NCBI GenBank assembly: GCA_965200115.1
Contig: OZ241336.1
Span: forward strand, 558,001-622,000
From: JAPOUP01 sp026708635
Lineage (GTDB): Bacteria > Pseudomonadota > Alphaproteobacteria > Rhodobacterales > Rhodobacteraceae
Length of the DNA stretch: 64,000 nt
Direction: 5' to 3'
The notes under the pieces are model-generated. The model was not told the DNA's origin. It was given only the letters and a program-made list of their open reading frames with translations, and did no database searches. This document shows, in pieces, positions 1 through 8,461 of the stretch. The translations under genes were made by a program, and so were the position numbers. Numbering within the stretch: the stretch's first letter is position 1; each line of letters starts with the position of its first letter.

Positions 1-1
1 A

Positions 2-172
2 GAACCTGAACAGTTACAAAATGCGTTGGAAGTTTATATGGAAAGCGACGAGTTCAAGGCTTTTGTTCAAGAAAGAGTGGCGGATGTTTCTATTGAAGAT
101 ATGTTTGCGAACCTGCACAGCAGACTGAAGGGGAAGGAGAGTACGGATGGAGAAAATCAAAATTCGAGTTGA
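2..172 (+). CDS. Partial gene, probable antitoxin/partner of ImmA/IrrE protein
   Basis: This frame is open from the left edge and stops with TGA at 170-172, overlapping the start of the ImmA/IrrE gene by 26 bp. The 56 visible codons are rich in Glu, Gln, Lys and Asp and show no recognisable motif. ImmA/IrrE peptidases usually follow an XRE-type helix-turn-helix repressor or antitoxin, so that is the likely identity. The DNA-binding part would lie outside the window, so this rests on context only. Base composition is AT-richer than the rest of the window, like the next gene. Confidence 0.5.
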   Translation, partial: EPEQLQNALEVYMESDEFKAFVQERVADVSIEDMFANLHSRLKGKESTDGENQNSS

Positions 173-647
173 TCTTCCCGAAGAAAATCGCGTTCTGTAC
201 GCTTCGTGCGTTGATAAAGAAGGTTTTGTTGACGTCAATCGGTTCATAGAGGAACTCCCCTACGTGGAATTTGGTAAGGAATTCATGGACCCAAGAATTT
301 CCGGGATTCTGTCAAAACTGGGAGAGAACGAGTTTCTTATAACCGTCAACCAAAGAGAACCCGAGGAAAAACAGAGATTCACGGCAGCGCACGAACTCGG
401 ACACTATTTCCTGCACAGGAACCTCTTGAAATCAGGCGGAAAAATAGAGGATCGATATATCCTGAAGGCCGAGGGAGTGAGCGACGAAAAAGAGGAAGAA
501 GCCAATCAATTCGCGGCCGCGTTCTTAATGCCTCTTGACAGGGTTTTGGAAGCCATGAAATCAGGGAAGAATGACGTCAATAGCCTGGCGGAGCATTTTG
601 GCGTAAGCGTCATCGCTATGGCGAACCGTCTTAAGCTTCCTACCTGA
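147..647 (+). CDS. ImmA/IrrE family metallo-endopeptidase
   Basis: A 166-residue zinc peptidase of the ImmA/IrrE (COG2856) family, which in characterised members cleaves a partner repressor or acts as the toxin of a toxin-antitoxin pair. The zinc motif HELGH is at residues 82-86, and the third ligand is probably Glu118 in the family block E-A-N-x-F-A, followed by LMP. Length is usual for the minimal domain. The ATG lies inside the end of the upstream frame, a spacing typical of coupled repressor/peptidase pairs. Base composition is clearly AT-richer than the metabolic genes here, which suggests recent acquisition. Whether it defends, regulates an element or poisons cannot be told from sequence. 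Confidence 0.85.
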   Translation: MEKIKIRVDLPEENRVLYASCVDKEGFVDVNRFIEELPYVEFGKEFMDPRISGILSKLGENEFLITVNQREPEEKQRFTAAHELGHYFLHRNLLKSGGKIEDRYILKAEGVSDEKEEEANQFAAAFLMPLDRVLEAMKSGKNDVNSLAEHFGVSVIAMANRLKLPT

Positions 648-790
648 ACTATCGCCCGGGAACGCTGGCAAAACCTCCGCGTGAAATACAGGCAGACGGC
701 CTAGGAAACGACCTTTCCTTCTTAAATGACCTCGGCGCCACTCCGGGGACGGCCCGCGGCGTGTGAAGCGTGGTCCGTCCGGGGTTTCCC

Positions 791-893
791 TCAGGGAGGC
801 CGCGCCCGAAGGAATGCCTCCGCCGGCGTCAAGTAACCCAGAACCCGGCGCGGACGCGCGTTGACCAGGCGCGGCACAGGGATTAACTGCGGC
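791..893 (-). pseudogene. IS30-family transposase, C-terminal remnant
   Basis: Read on the minus strand, this stretch encodes the typical IS30 C-terminal block: N-A-R-P-R-R-V-L-G-Y, then T-P-A-E-A-F, then a stop at 791-793. Only about 30 codons survive, with no DDE catalytic region. A matching N-terminal IS30 fragment in the same orientation lies at 11.58-11.87 kb. Non-functional. Confidence 0.7.
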
Positions 894-894
894 G

Positions 895-1200
895 ATGAAA
901 GACGAACCGACACCTCACCAAATGTCCGGGCGGATCGCCCGATTGGAAGGTGAGATCAAAGCACAGCGTGCGGAGAACGAAACGATGGCCTCACGGATTG
1001 ATGCCCGACTTGCCGGGATGGAGGCGGACATGGCCAAGCGGGATGCGGACATGGCCAGACGGGATGTCGAGGCCGTCAAGCGCGACCGGGACAATCAGCG
1101 CTGGGTGGTGGGATTCGGCATTTCCCAGATGGTCCTCACCGTCGCCATTCTCGCCGCCGGCTTCGCGTTCATCGGCATCCTGATCGGTTTGCCCACCTGA
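895..1200 (+). CDS. Small coiled-coil protein with C-terminal membrane anchor
   Basis: A 101-residue protein of unknown function. Residues about 10-65 are charged and heptad-like, with repeated M-A-K/R-R-D-A/V segments, and should form a coiled coil. Residues about 72-97 are a single strongly hydrophobic helix, giving a tail-anchored design. A second protein of the same design but divergent sequence lies at 31701-31940, also inside mobile debris. The layout resembles Bdr/DUF1640-like proteins, but I cannot assign a family with certainty. It sits immediately after the IS30 remnant and is probably mobile-element cargo. Confidence 0.55.
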   Translation: MKDEPTPHQMSGRIARLEGEIKAQRAENETMASRIDARLAGMEADMAKRDADMARRDVEAVKRDRDNQRWVVGFGISQMVLTVAILAAGFAFIGILIGLPT

Positions 1201-1232
1201 AGTTTGGCTGAATCCGCCCGATTCCGGGCCTG

Positions 1233-1775
1233 GTGAGCGAATTCAGCACCGCCGGAGGGTTTGAGGGAGCCAAAATCGCGTCGCATGCGTTTTCGGGGGT
1301 TTTTGCCCCTCAGCCCGCCGCGGAGCGGTGGGCTGGATCAAGGACCTGGTCGACGGCGAGGAACGGGCCCGAATGGCCCGCAGCCACGAGCGCCGCCGCG
1401 CACCAGGCGCTGCTGCACGGCCACACCGTCCGCTTCGAGAAGGTGCCGGACCTGCTCGAGGACCTCGCCGCGGTCGCCGACAGGGGCGGGCCGCGCCGCC
1501 GCCTGACCGCGCTCGCGCGGCCCCGGCTCCTCGTCCTGGACGAAATCGGGTACGTGAGGCTCCAGGGCCGGCACGCCGACATCCTCCACGCAATCGTCCC
1601 GCGACGCTACCGGCGCCGCTCGACGATGGTCACCACCAGCCTCGGCTTCGCCCAGTGGGACCGCATGTTCCAGAGCGCGTCCGGCATCGCGGGCACCGTC
1701 GACCGGCTGATGCACGACGCGACGCCGATCTCCATCGACGGCGATTCGTGGCGGCTCAGGCGTGAGACCGGATGA
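1233..1775 (+). pseudogene. IstB-like ATPase (IS21 helper), truncated
   Basis: From about 1390 onward the frame matches IstB, the AAA+ helper of IS21-type transposition. It has the H-G-H-T-V-R-F segment, a Walker B-like strand L-L-V-L-D-E-I-G-Y, the R-R-Y-x-R-R-S-T-M-V-T-T sensor region and the usual end S-I-D-G-D-S-W-R-L. The N-terminal part with the Walker A loop is missing; the first 50 or so codons are unrelated low-complexity sequence. No IstA transposase gene adjoins it. I treat it as a dead fragment. Confidence 0.7.
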
Positions 1776-2037
1776 CCCCCGCCGCGTCGACTTCGACGCC
1801 GTCAAGCGCATGCCGTTCGAGGCCGTCGCCGCGGACCGGGGATACGTCCGCGACCCCCGCGCCCCGGCCCGCGCGAACCCCGTGCTGCGCGCCCCGGACC
1901 TGTCGAAGCTCCTCACGAAGCGCCTCGGCAACGGCCACTGGGTCTACTTCAACACCCTCGACGCCGGCGACAGCGGCACAGCGATCAACTTAATGCTCAA
2001 CCGCGGCCTCTCCTTCGCCGACATCCCACTCTTCTGA
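1762..2037 (+). pseudogene. N-terminal fragment of a plasmid-type DUF3991/Toprim protein
   Basis: Ninety-one codons resemble the N-terminal zinc/DUF3991 region of Toprim-domain proteins found on plasmids and integrative elements: D-F-D-A-V-K-R, then R-G-Y-V-R-D, then N-G-H-W-V-Y-F-N and a G-T-A-I-N block. Full-length relatives are several hundred residues and include a Toprim domain, absent here. The frame overlaps the IstB remnant by 14 bp. Most likely a truncated relic; the family assignment is tentative. Confidence 0.4.
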
Positions 2038-2131
2038 AAAACCGTCGACATGCGGAACCCTTCAACACGTGTATGTCTCGCTCACGCAATCCGGCCGCCA
2101 TGCATATGGCCTGGAAGCGGAACTAAATAAT

Positions 2132-2161
2132 TTGACTTTGAAAATTTCGTTACCTTACGCT
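2132..2161 (+). promoter_or_regulatory. Candidate sigma-70 promoter of the amine cassette
   Basis: A TTGACT hexamer (2132-2137) and a TACGCT hexamer (2156-2161) are 18 bp apart in a locally AT-rich stretch immediately upstream of the first cassette gene. The predicted start of transcription falls within a few bases of the ATG at 2169, so the message would be leaderless or nearly so. No convincing ribosome-binding site precedes that ATG. Prediction only. Confidence 0.3.
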
Positions 2162-2168
2162 GTTCAAA

Positions 2169-2939
2169 ATGAGAACGGCCTCCAAAAAAACATTGCTGAC
2201 AGCTGCGGATCCAGACCCGGTTGAGGTGATCAACCCGGACAGCCCATGTCCGATTCTTCTTTTATGCGAACATGCCGGGCAAGCAATTCCGATGGCGCTC
2301 AATGGGTTGGGTGTGACGCGTGCGGTACTCGACAGCCATCGCGGCTGGGATATTGGCGCAGAGACCGTTGCACGCCGCTTGGCGGCGCGATTGGGCGCAC
2401 CGCTTATCATTCAACGCTACAGCCGTTTGGTGCTCGACGCGAACCGCCCGCCGCATAGCGTAGACGCCTTCGTCACCGAAAGTGATGGAGTTCTCATTCC
2501 CGGCAACAAGGAACTAACGGCCACGGACCGGACGGCGCGGATCGATGAAATATTCACGCCACTGGATGAGACCATCAGTTACCTGTTCAACCGCCACCCC
2601 CGGCGCTTCGCCTCTTCGGTGCATTCCTTCACGCCGCACTTCGCCGGGCGAGCGCGGCCGTGGCATGCCGGCTTCCTGACCCGCGACTGGCCCGACACGG
2701 CGCGGCAGATCATGGCGTCAATCCAGGCCGAGGCCCCCGACGCGGTGATGGCGCTGAACGAGCCCTACCAGATCGACGATGCCTCGGACTGGTTCATCCC
2801 AGTCCATGCCGAGCCGCGGAACATCCCCCACTGCCTCATTGAAATCCGTAACGACCTTATCGACACCGATCAGGGGGCCGAACTTTGGGCCGACCGCCTC
2901 GACACCGCCATCGAGACCGTCCTGGAGAGCCTATCATGA
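2169..2939 (+). CDS. N-formylglutamate amidohydrolase family protein
   Basis: A 256-residue protein of the N-formylglutamate amidohydrolase fold (FGase/HutG-like). Diagnostic parts are C-E-H-A-G near residue 37, D-S-H-R-G-W-D-I-G near residue 57, the R-Y-S-R-L-V-L-D-x-N-R motif near residues 85-95, the H-S-F-T-P block and the late L-I-E-I-R-N-D segment. Characterised FGases remove formate from N-formylglutamate, but this shorter branch is only predicted and may act on another N-acyl amino acid. First gene of a Liv-importer operon; its stop overlaps the next start (ATGA), so translation is probably coupled. Confidence 0.8.
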   Translation: MRTASKKTLLTAADPDPVEVINPDSPCPILLLCEHAGQAIPMALNGLGVTRAVLDSHRGWDIGAETVARRLAARLGAPLIIQRYSRLVLDANRPPHSVDAFVTESDGVLIPGNKELTATDRTARIDEIFTPLDETISYLFNRHPRRFASSVHSFTPHFAGRARPWHAGFLTRDWPDTARQIMASIQAEAPDAVMALNEPYQIDDASDWFIPVHAEPRNIPHCLIEIRNDLIDTDQGAELWADRLDTAIETVLESLS

Positions 2940-3583
2940 CCCTCACCCGCAACGTACCTCTTGTGCCCAATCAAAGCGCCCTACTGTTTATCGACGTGCA
3001 AAACTTCTCCGCACATCGGCAGGGCGCGGAATTCAAGGAGCTTTCGGGGGCGGCGTTTAAGGAAAAATACGGCTGGTTCTTTGACCAGCTAAACGCCCGG
3101 GTGATCCCCAACATGCAGGCCATCCAGGCTGCCTGCCGCGCGGCGGGCGTGGAGGTAATGTATACTACGATAGAGAGCCTTACGCTTGATGGCCGGGACC
3201 GCTCTCTCGACTATAAGATCACCGGGTTTCACGTGCCCAAAGGGTCGTGGGACGGAAAGGTAATCGACCAGATCGCGCCGGAGGGGGATGAGATCGTCCT
3301 CCCAAAGTCCTCTTCGTCAGTCTTTGTGTCGACCCATATCGACTATATCCTCCGGAACCTTGGCGTAAAGCAGGTGGTGATGTCTGGCCTGATCACCGAC
3401 CAATGCGTGGAAAGCGCGATCCGCGATGCCTGCGATCTCGGCTACCTCGTTACCCAGGTCACCGATGCCTGCCTGACCTACAGCCAAGAGCGTCACGACC
3501 ACTCCCTGCGCACGATCAAGGGCTATTGCCGGCAAGTGACGAGCGCGGAGTTGATCACCGAGCTTTCCGGGGACGCCGCGTGA
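2936..3583 (+). CDS. Isochorismatase-fold cysteine amidohydrolase
   Basis: A 215-residue cysteine hydrolase. The usual catalytic triad of the isochorismatase/nicotinamidase fold is present: Asp20 (F-I-D-V-Q), Lys124 (L-P-K-S-S-S-S) and Cys157 (T-D-Q-C-V-E-S). The C-V-E-S-A-I-R-D-A pattern fits amidases such as ureidoacrylate or biuret hydrolase better than true isochorismatases. I chose the ATG at 2936 because it overlaps the upstream TGA and gives the standard N-terminus. Its stop overlaps the GTG of the transporter gene. In this operon it probably hydrolyses an amide of the imported substrate; the substrate is unknown. Confidence 0.85.
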   Translation: MTLTRNVPLVPNQSALLFIDVQNFSAHRQGAEFKELSGAAFKEKYGWFFDQLNARVIPNMQAIQAACRAAGVEVMYTTIESLTLDGRDRSLDYKITGFHVPKGSWDGKVIDQIAPEGDEIVLPKSSSSVFVSTHIDYILRNLGVKQVVMSGLITDQCVESAIRDACDLGYLVTQVTDACLTYSQERHDHSLRTIKGYCRQVTSAELITELSGDAA

Positions 3584-5439
3584 CGGGCCAGCCGCTTGAC
3601 ACCCATCCGGCGCGGCTGCGCATAGCCAACGCGCTCCGCACGGCGGCGTGTTTGGCTTTTTTGCTGATCGCCGTGGCGGTGCTGGTCTTTGGCTTTGGTC
3701 GCACTGGCGAACGGATCGCAGTGCTGATGTGCGTGAATGTGGCGGCGGTGGTGTCGTTGATGGTCTTCTGCGGCAATACCGGGATCGTGAGCTTTGGCCA
3801 TGGCGCATTTATGATGGTCGGGGCGTATCTTTCGGGCATCCTGACCATGCCAGCGGGGTTACAGCGCAACGCTTTGCCGGATTTGCCCGGCTGGCTTGCG
3901 GAGCATGAATTGTCGGTGCTGAACGCCCTGCCCTTTGTCGCGCTGGCGGGGTTCGCCATAGCCCTCCTCACAGGCGGCGCGATTGCGCGGCTCGTGGGGG
4001 CCTCGGCTACGATATCGACCTTGGGCCTTTTGATCATCTTTCATTCCATCGCGGTCAGCGCCCGGGAATTCACCCGGGGCAGCCAAACATTTTATGGCGT
4101 TCCGCGCGTGACTGACCTGATATTTGTGCTGATCGCGGCGGTGATCTTCATCCTGATAGCGCGAGCCTATCGCGAAAGCCGCTGGGGTCTCTTTGGGCGC
4201 GCGGCGCGCGATGACGAAGATGCCGCCACCGTGCTGGGGATTGCCCCACGCCGGGCGCGGCTGATTGCCTGGGTCCTATCGGGCGCGATGGCCACCGTGG
4301 CAGGCGCGCTTTACGGGCATATCCTGGGCGCCTTCTCGCCAGCCTCGTTTTACCTCGGGCTCGTTTTCTCCCAAGTGGTGATGATGATCGTGGGCGGTAT
4401 GGCCTCGGTCGGTGGGTCGGTGGTGGGGGTGATTGCGGTGACGCTTTTGCTGAACACCGTGCGCGGGCTGGAAGGCGGGGCCACGGTCTTGGGCATCACG
4501 CTCCCCGAGGTCTTTGGCCTGACCACCATCGCCTTGGGTCTGGCGATCCTTCTGGTGATCTGGCTCAGGCCGCAGGGGATCGTGGGTGGTTTCGAGCTTG
4601 GGCCCGGCGCGGATGCCCCTTGGCTGAACCGGGTCAGGAGCAAGATGACCCAAGCCGCGGCCCCCGCAACGGCGGGCGACACCAAGCTCGTGGCCGAGGG
4701 CCTGTCCAAAAACTTCGCCGGGGTCAAAGCGGTGGATGCGGTGAGCTTTGAGGCCCCCACGGGGCAGGTCACCGGCCTGATCGGACCGAATGGCGCTGGC
4801 AAATCCACACTGGTGAACTTGATGACCCGTCAGTACGACGCCGATCAGGGGGCAGCCCGCATTGGCGAGGTGGATCTTACGAAGCTGCGGCCCCACGGCG
4901 TGATCCGCCAGCGTGTAGCGCGGTCATTCCAGAACATCCGCCTTTTTCGCGGGCTGACGGCCTATGAAAACGTGCTGGTCGCCGCGCTGGCCGCCAGACA
5001 CGGCCACGCTGAAGCCCATGCGATCACTTTGCGCGAGTTGGCGGCCTTTGATCTCGGCGACATAGCGGGGATGCGGGCCGAGAACCTGCCCTATGGCGCG
5101 CGCAAACGTCTTGAGATCGCCCGGGCGCTCGCGCAAGACCCGTCGATCCTGTTGCTCGATGAGCCTGCCGCCGGCATGAACCCGGCTGAGACCGATGACC
5201 TTGCCGACCGGCTGGAGGCCATCCTTCGCGACCGCAATATCGGCATTCTGCTGATCGACCACGATCTGAAATTCGTCAACCGCCTGTCGGATCGGGTCGT
5301 AGTGATAAGCCGAGGCCAGAAGATCGCCGAAGGGACCCCCGAAGAAGTCCGCGCCGATGCGCGCGTGATCGAGGCCTATATCGGGCGCGGCCGGGGCGGG
5401 CGCAACAGGACGCTCCATCCAGACGGCCGCGGGCTTTGA
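3580..5439 (+). CDS. LivM-LivG fusion: branched-chain amino-acid-type ABC permease and ATPase
   Basis: A 619-residue fusion of two subunits normally made separately. Residues about 1-350 are a LivM-type permease with many hydrophobic helices and the G-I-V-S-F-G-H-G-A-F signature. Residues about 370-619 are a LivG-type ATPase with Walker A G-P-N-G-A-G-K-S near residue 401, N-I-R-L-F in the Q-loop region, a degenerate signature (L-P-Y-G-A-R-K-R-L) and Walker B L-L-L-D-E-P. The start is GTG at 3580, overlapping the upstream stop (GTGA). The Walker motifs look intact. The other subunits follow in the same operon. The substrate is not necessarily a branched-chain amino acid. Confidence 0.92.
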   Translation: MTGQPLDTHPARLRIANALRTAACLAFLLIAVAVLVFGFGRTGERIAVLMCVNVAAVVSLMVFCGNTGIVSFGHGAFMMVGAYLSGILTMPAGLQRNALPDLPGWLAEHELSVLNALPFVALAGFAIALLTGGAIARLVGASATISTLGLLIIFHSIAVSAREFTRGSQTFYGVPRVTDLIFVLIAAVIFILIARAYRESRWGLFGRAARDDEDAATVLGIAPRRARLIAWVLSGAMATVAGALYGHILGAFSPASFYLGLVFSQVVMMIVGGMASVGGSVVGVIAVTLLLNTVRGLEGGATVLGITLPEVFGLTTIALGLAILLVIWLRPQGIVGGFELGPGADAPWLNRVRSKMTQAAAPATAGDTKLVAEGLSKNFAGVKAVDAVSFEAPTGQVTGLIGPNGAGKSTLVNLMTRQYDADQGAARIGEVDLTKLRPHGVIRQRVARSFQNIRLFRGLTAYENVLVAALAARHGHAEAHAITLRELAAFDLGDIAGMRAENLPYGARKRLEIARALAQDPSILLLDEPAAGMNPAETDDLADRLEAILRDRNIGILLIDHDLKFVNRLSDRVVVISRGQKIAEGTPEEVRADARVIEAYIGRGRGGRNRTLHPDGRGL

Positions 5440-5700
5440 GGGGAGGCCGCGGCGACGGAGTCCCGGTCGGCAGGACGCTCGGAGCGCACGGCGGCCTTGA
5501 ACGCTTGGGATCGCTCGCTTACGCTGGCGACAGACCGGCTTTCGACCAGCCCTGAAACGGTACGGAAGAAAGGGATATCCAACAACGACATCAGAGGGAA
5601 ACGGCACGTAAGACAAGGTGAATTCCTCGTCAGGCGCTTAAGATTCCACCGACACAACAGACCCGAAAGACCGTCCAAATCCAATAGAGGGAGTATTCGC

Positions 5701-6849
5701 ATGAAAACCAAAACGATCTTGATGGCCACCACCATCGCCGCCATCGGCGGCACCGCCTTTGCCGAAGACTACGTGATCGGCGTGATGTCGGCCCAGTCGG
5801 GCTACCTCGCGCCCTATGACGGCCCAGCCTATGCTGGATTCAAGTTCTGCATCGATGAGATGAACGCGGCAGGAGGCCTGAACGGCACCACACCGGTGAA
5901 GCTGATCGTCAAGGACACCCGATCGGACATCGCGCTGGGCGTGCAGGTGGTGCAGGAGATGCTCGATGACGGCGCGCAGTTCATCGTGTCGTCCGCGGAT
6001 GCCGACCCAACGATTGCCGCGGCGCAGATCACCGCCGCCGATATGATCCCGACCATGACCTTCGCGGGCACTGCACCGGTCCTGACGCAGGTCGGGCCCC
6101 ATGTCTTTGGCAGCTACCCGGCGGACAACCAGCAGGCCACGGTACTGGCCGGATATGCCCGCGATCAGGGGTTCGAGCGTGTCTGGCTGGTAAAGTCACC
6201 CGACAGCGCTTACACTCTGGGGGGACCTGAATATTTCGGTGAGGCCTTCAGCGCACTGGGCGGTACGGTTGTGGGCGAGAGCAATTTCTCGCTAAACCAG
6301 CCTGATTTCTCAGCCATCGTTACGACGATCCAGAACGCGGATCCGGCACCTGATGTGATCGTAACCTGGGCGTGGGAGCCTGATTTCCCGGCATTCATCC
6401 GTGCGCTGCGAGGTGCGGGACTCGACACCCAGGTGATGGGCGGCGACGCGCTTGACACGCCCACGGTTCGTGGCTTGGGGGACGTGGTGGCGGGTGTTGC
6501 GCATAGCTCAGGCGGTTTCCCGGACGAGGGATCGGCCTATGCGGACTTCGTCGATCGGTTTACCGCCGCCACAGGTACCGCACCAGACAACAATTACTAC
6601 GTCAATGGCTGTGACATAGCCCATATGATCGAACAGGCGGTGGCCGCCGCGGGCACAACCGATCCAGCTGCGGTGTCCGAGGCAATGGCAGGTATCGAAA
6701 ATGGCCAGGGTATAATGTCCAACTTTACCTTCGCCGAAACCGATCGGATGCCACTGCGGGATGTGGTGGTCGTCACGATTACGGCTGATGGTCAGAAGCG
6801 TTTCGCCAAGCGCGAAACCGCAGACCCCGCGATCCTTCCGCAGCCGTAA
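5701..6849 (+). CDS. Periplasmic substrate-binding protein, LivJ/Peripla_BP_6 type
   Basis: A 382-residue solute receptor. An N-terminal signal peptide (K-T-K-T, then a hydrophobic run ending A-F-A near residue 22) leads into a two-lobed Peripla_BP_6 domain, with the opening I-G-V-M-S-A-Q-S-G and N-A-A-G-G-L segments of Liv-type receptors. The ATG at 5701 has a good ribosome-binding site (GAGGGAG) about 8 bp upstream; earlier in-frame starts would put 68 residues before the signal peptide. A 261-bp gap separates it from the LivMG gene, and the ATPase gene follows 5 bp later. Confidence 0.9.
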   Translation: MKTKTILMATTIAAIGGTAFAEDYVIGVMSAQSGYLAPYDGPAYAGFKFCIDEMNAAGGLNGTTPVKLIVKDTRSDIALGVQVVQEMLDDGAQFIVSSADADPTIAAAQITAADMIPTMTFAGTAPVLTQVGPHVFGSYPADNQQATVLAGYARDQGFERVWLVKSPDSAYTLGGPEYFGEAFSALGGTVVGESNFSLNQPDFSAIVTTIQNADPAPDVIVTWAWEPDFPAFIRALRGAGLDTQVMGGDALDTPTVRGLGDVVAGVAHSSGGFPDEGSAYADFVDRFTAATGTAPDNNYYVNGCDIAHMIEQAVAAAGTTDPAAVSEAMAGIENGQGIMSNFTFAETDRMPLRDVVVVTITADGQKRFAKRETADPAILPQP

Positions 6850-6854
6850 CCCGG

Positions 6855-7568
6855 GTGGAGACCGCTCTCGACATCAAGGCGCTTGAGGTGCGCTATGGTC
6901 CAGTCAGGGCTGTGCGCGGCATTGACCTGGGTGTGTCCAAGGCTGGCATCACCGCGCTTTTGGGCGCCAACGGGGCGGGCAAGACCAGCACGGTGATGGC
7001 CGTTGCCGGTGTTGTTCCTCCATTGTCGGGAACGGTTTCGATCTTCGGACAAGATATGACAGGGGCTGCGCCCGACGCGATTGTGCGGGCGGGCGTGGCG
7101 ATTTCTCCAGAAGGGCGGCGCATCTTTGCCTCTCTCACGGTGGAAGAAAACCTGATCCTAGCAGGCTCCGCTACAGGAAGCATTGAGACCGCTACCGAGC
7201 GGCGCGCCGCGCTGATGGAACGCTTTCCGATTCTGGGCGAGCGGCGCCGCCAACTGGCCGGTCTTCTTTCAGGCGGAGAACAGCAAATGCTGGCCGTGGC
7301 CCGCGCGCTGATGAATGAACCACGGCTGTTGCTGATGGACGAACCCTCGCTGGGCCTCGCACCGCAAATGGTCGATACGATCTTTGGCATTTTGGAAGAG
7401 CTGAAATCCGAAGGCATCTCGATCCTGCTGGTCGAGCAGAACGCCGCGCTGGCGCTGGAAGTTTCGGATCATGCGGTGGTGCTGGCCAATGGCGCGGTCG
7501 CGGCTTCTGGCCACCCGAGCGATCTCGCGGGGGATGACGTTTTGAAATCAGCCTATTTGGCGGCGTGA
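6855..7568 (+). CDS. LivF-type ABC transporter ATP-binding protein
   Basis: A 237-residue second ATPase of the Liv-type importer, starting with GTG. It has Walker A G-A-N-G-A-G-K-T near residue 36, the S-P-E-G-R-R-I-F motif typical of LivF, signature L-S-G-G-E-Q-Q-M and Walker B L-L-M-D-E-P-S-L-G-L-A-P. Its stop overlaps the start of the LivH gene by 4 bp. It should pair with the ATPase half of the LivM-LivG fusion to form the nucleotide-binding dimer. Confidence 0.93.
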   Translation: METALDIKALEVRYGPVRAVRGIDLGVSKAGITALLGANGAGKTSTVMAVAGVVPPLSGTVSIFGQDMTGAAPDAIVRAGVAISPEGRRIFASLTVEENLILAGSATGSIETATERRAALMERFPILGERRRQLAGLLSGGEQQMLAVARALMNEPRLLLMDEPSLGLAPQMVDTIFGILEELKSEGISILLVEQNAALALEVSDHAVVLANGAVAASGHPSDLAGDDVLKSAYLAA

Positions 7569-8461
7569 CCCCGATGGACGTACTGCTGCAGCAACTCATC
7601 AACGCGCTAAGCCTCGGCGGTATTTACGCGATGCTGGCCTTGGGGTTGGCCATTGTCTTCTCCATCGTGCGGCTGATCAATTTTGCCCATGGCGAGATCA
7701 TGACCTTCGGTGGCTATGGTATCTTTCTTTCGATGGCTTTTGGCCTGCCGCCCCTTGCGGCACTCACCGTTGGGATTGGCGCAGCGCTGGTCATGGCGCT
7801 ATCGATGGAACGCGTGGCGTTTCGGGCGATGCGCGGGGCGGATGTGGTCTCCTTGCTGATCACCAGCTTCGCAGTCTCCGAGATTCTCAAGGTTCTGTTC
7901 CAGAATGGTATTTCTGCCCGACCTGTGCCAATCTCGTTCCCGTCATCATGGTCAGGCGCCTATCAGATCGGGGGCATGACCATCGGCGTGGCCCCAACCG
8001 TATCGATTCTCGTCACACTTATCTCCCTTGCCACACTCACCTTGGTGCTGCGACGCACGGCGACGGGCATGGCAATGCGCGCCGCAGCTGAGGATTTCGA
8101 GATGCTGCGGATGCTCGGCGTGAAGGCCGACCGCGTCGTAGCCGTGTCTTTCGCCATCTCCGGACTACTGGCAGGCGTCGCAGCGGTGATCTGGACCGCG
8201 CAGCGCGGCTCGGTCGATCCGTTGATGGGGTTCTTTCCCGTCCTCAAGGCATTCATCGCCACGGTGCTCGGCGGGCTTGGGAGCCTCGGCGGTGCGGTGC
8301 AGGGGGGGTTCGTGGTCGGTGCCCTGGAAGTACTCACACAGGCCTTCCTGCCCGACAGCCTCGCCCCCTATCGCGACGCAATCGTGCTGAGCGCGGTCAT
8401 CGCTGTCCTGCTCGTGCGACCTGACGGGCTCTCGCCCACCAAGACCGGCGCACGCTCATAA
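7565..8461 (+). CDS. LivH-type ABC transporter permease
   Basis: A 298-residue inner-membrane permease with about eight hydrophobic segments and the LivH hallmarks L-G-L-A-I-V-F-S-I-V-R-L-I-N-F-A-H-G-E and V-L-G-G-L-G-S-L-G-G-A. The start may be GTG at 7565 (overlapping the livF-like stop) or ATG at 7574. It completes the importer with the fused LivMG. The 3' end overlaps the convergent aminotransferase fusion gene by 6 bp, so no terminator lies between them. Confidence 0.92.
   Translation: MTPMDVLLQQLINALSLGGIYAMLALGLAIVFSIVRLINFAHGEIMTFGGYGIFLSMAFGLPPLAALTVGIGAALVMALSMERVAFRAMRGADVVSLLITSFAVSEILKVLFQNGISARPVPISFPSSWSGAYQIGGMTIGVAPTVSILVTLISLATLTLVLRRTATGMAMRAAAEDFEMLRMLGVKADRVVAVSFAISGLLAGVAAVIWTAQRGSVDPLMGFFPVLKAFIATVLGGLGSLGGAVQGGFVVGALEVLTQAFLPDSLAPYRDAIVLSAVIAVLLVRPDGLSPTKTGARS

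Noticed and set aside
5497..5700. 68-residue N-terminal extension of the Liv-type receptor
   Set aside because: The signal peptide begins at 5701 with a good ribosome-binding site, and the extension is basic and non-conserved.
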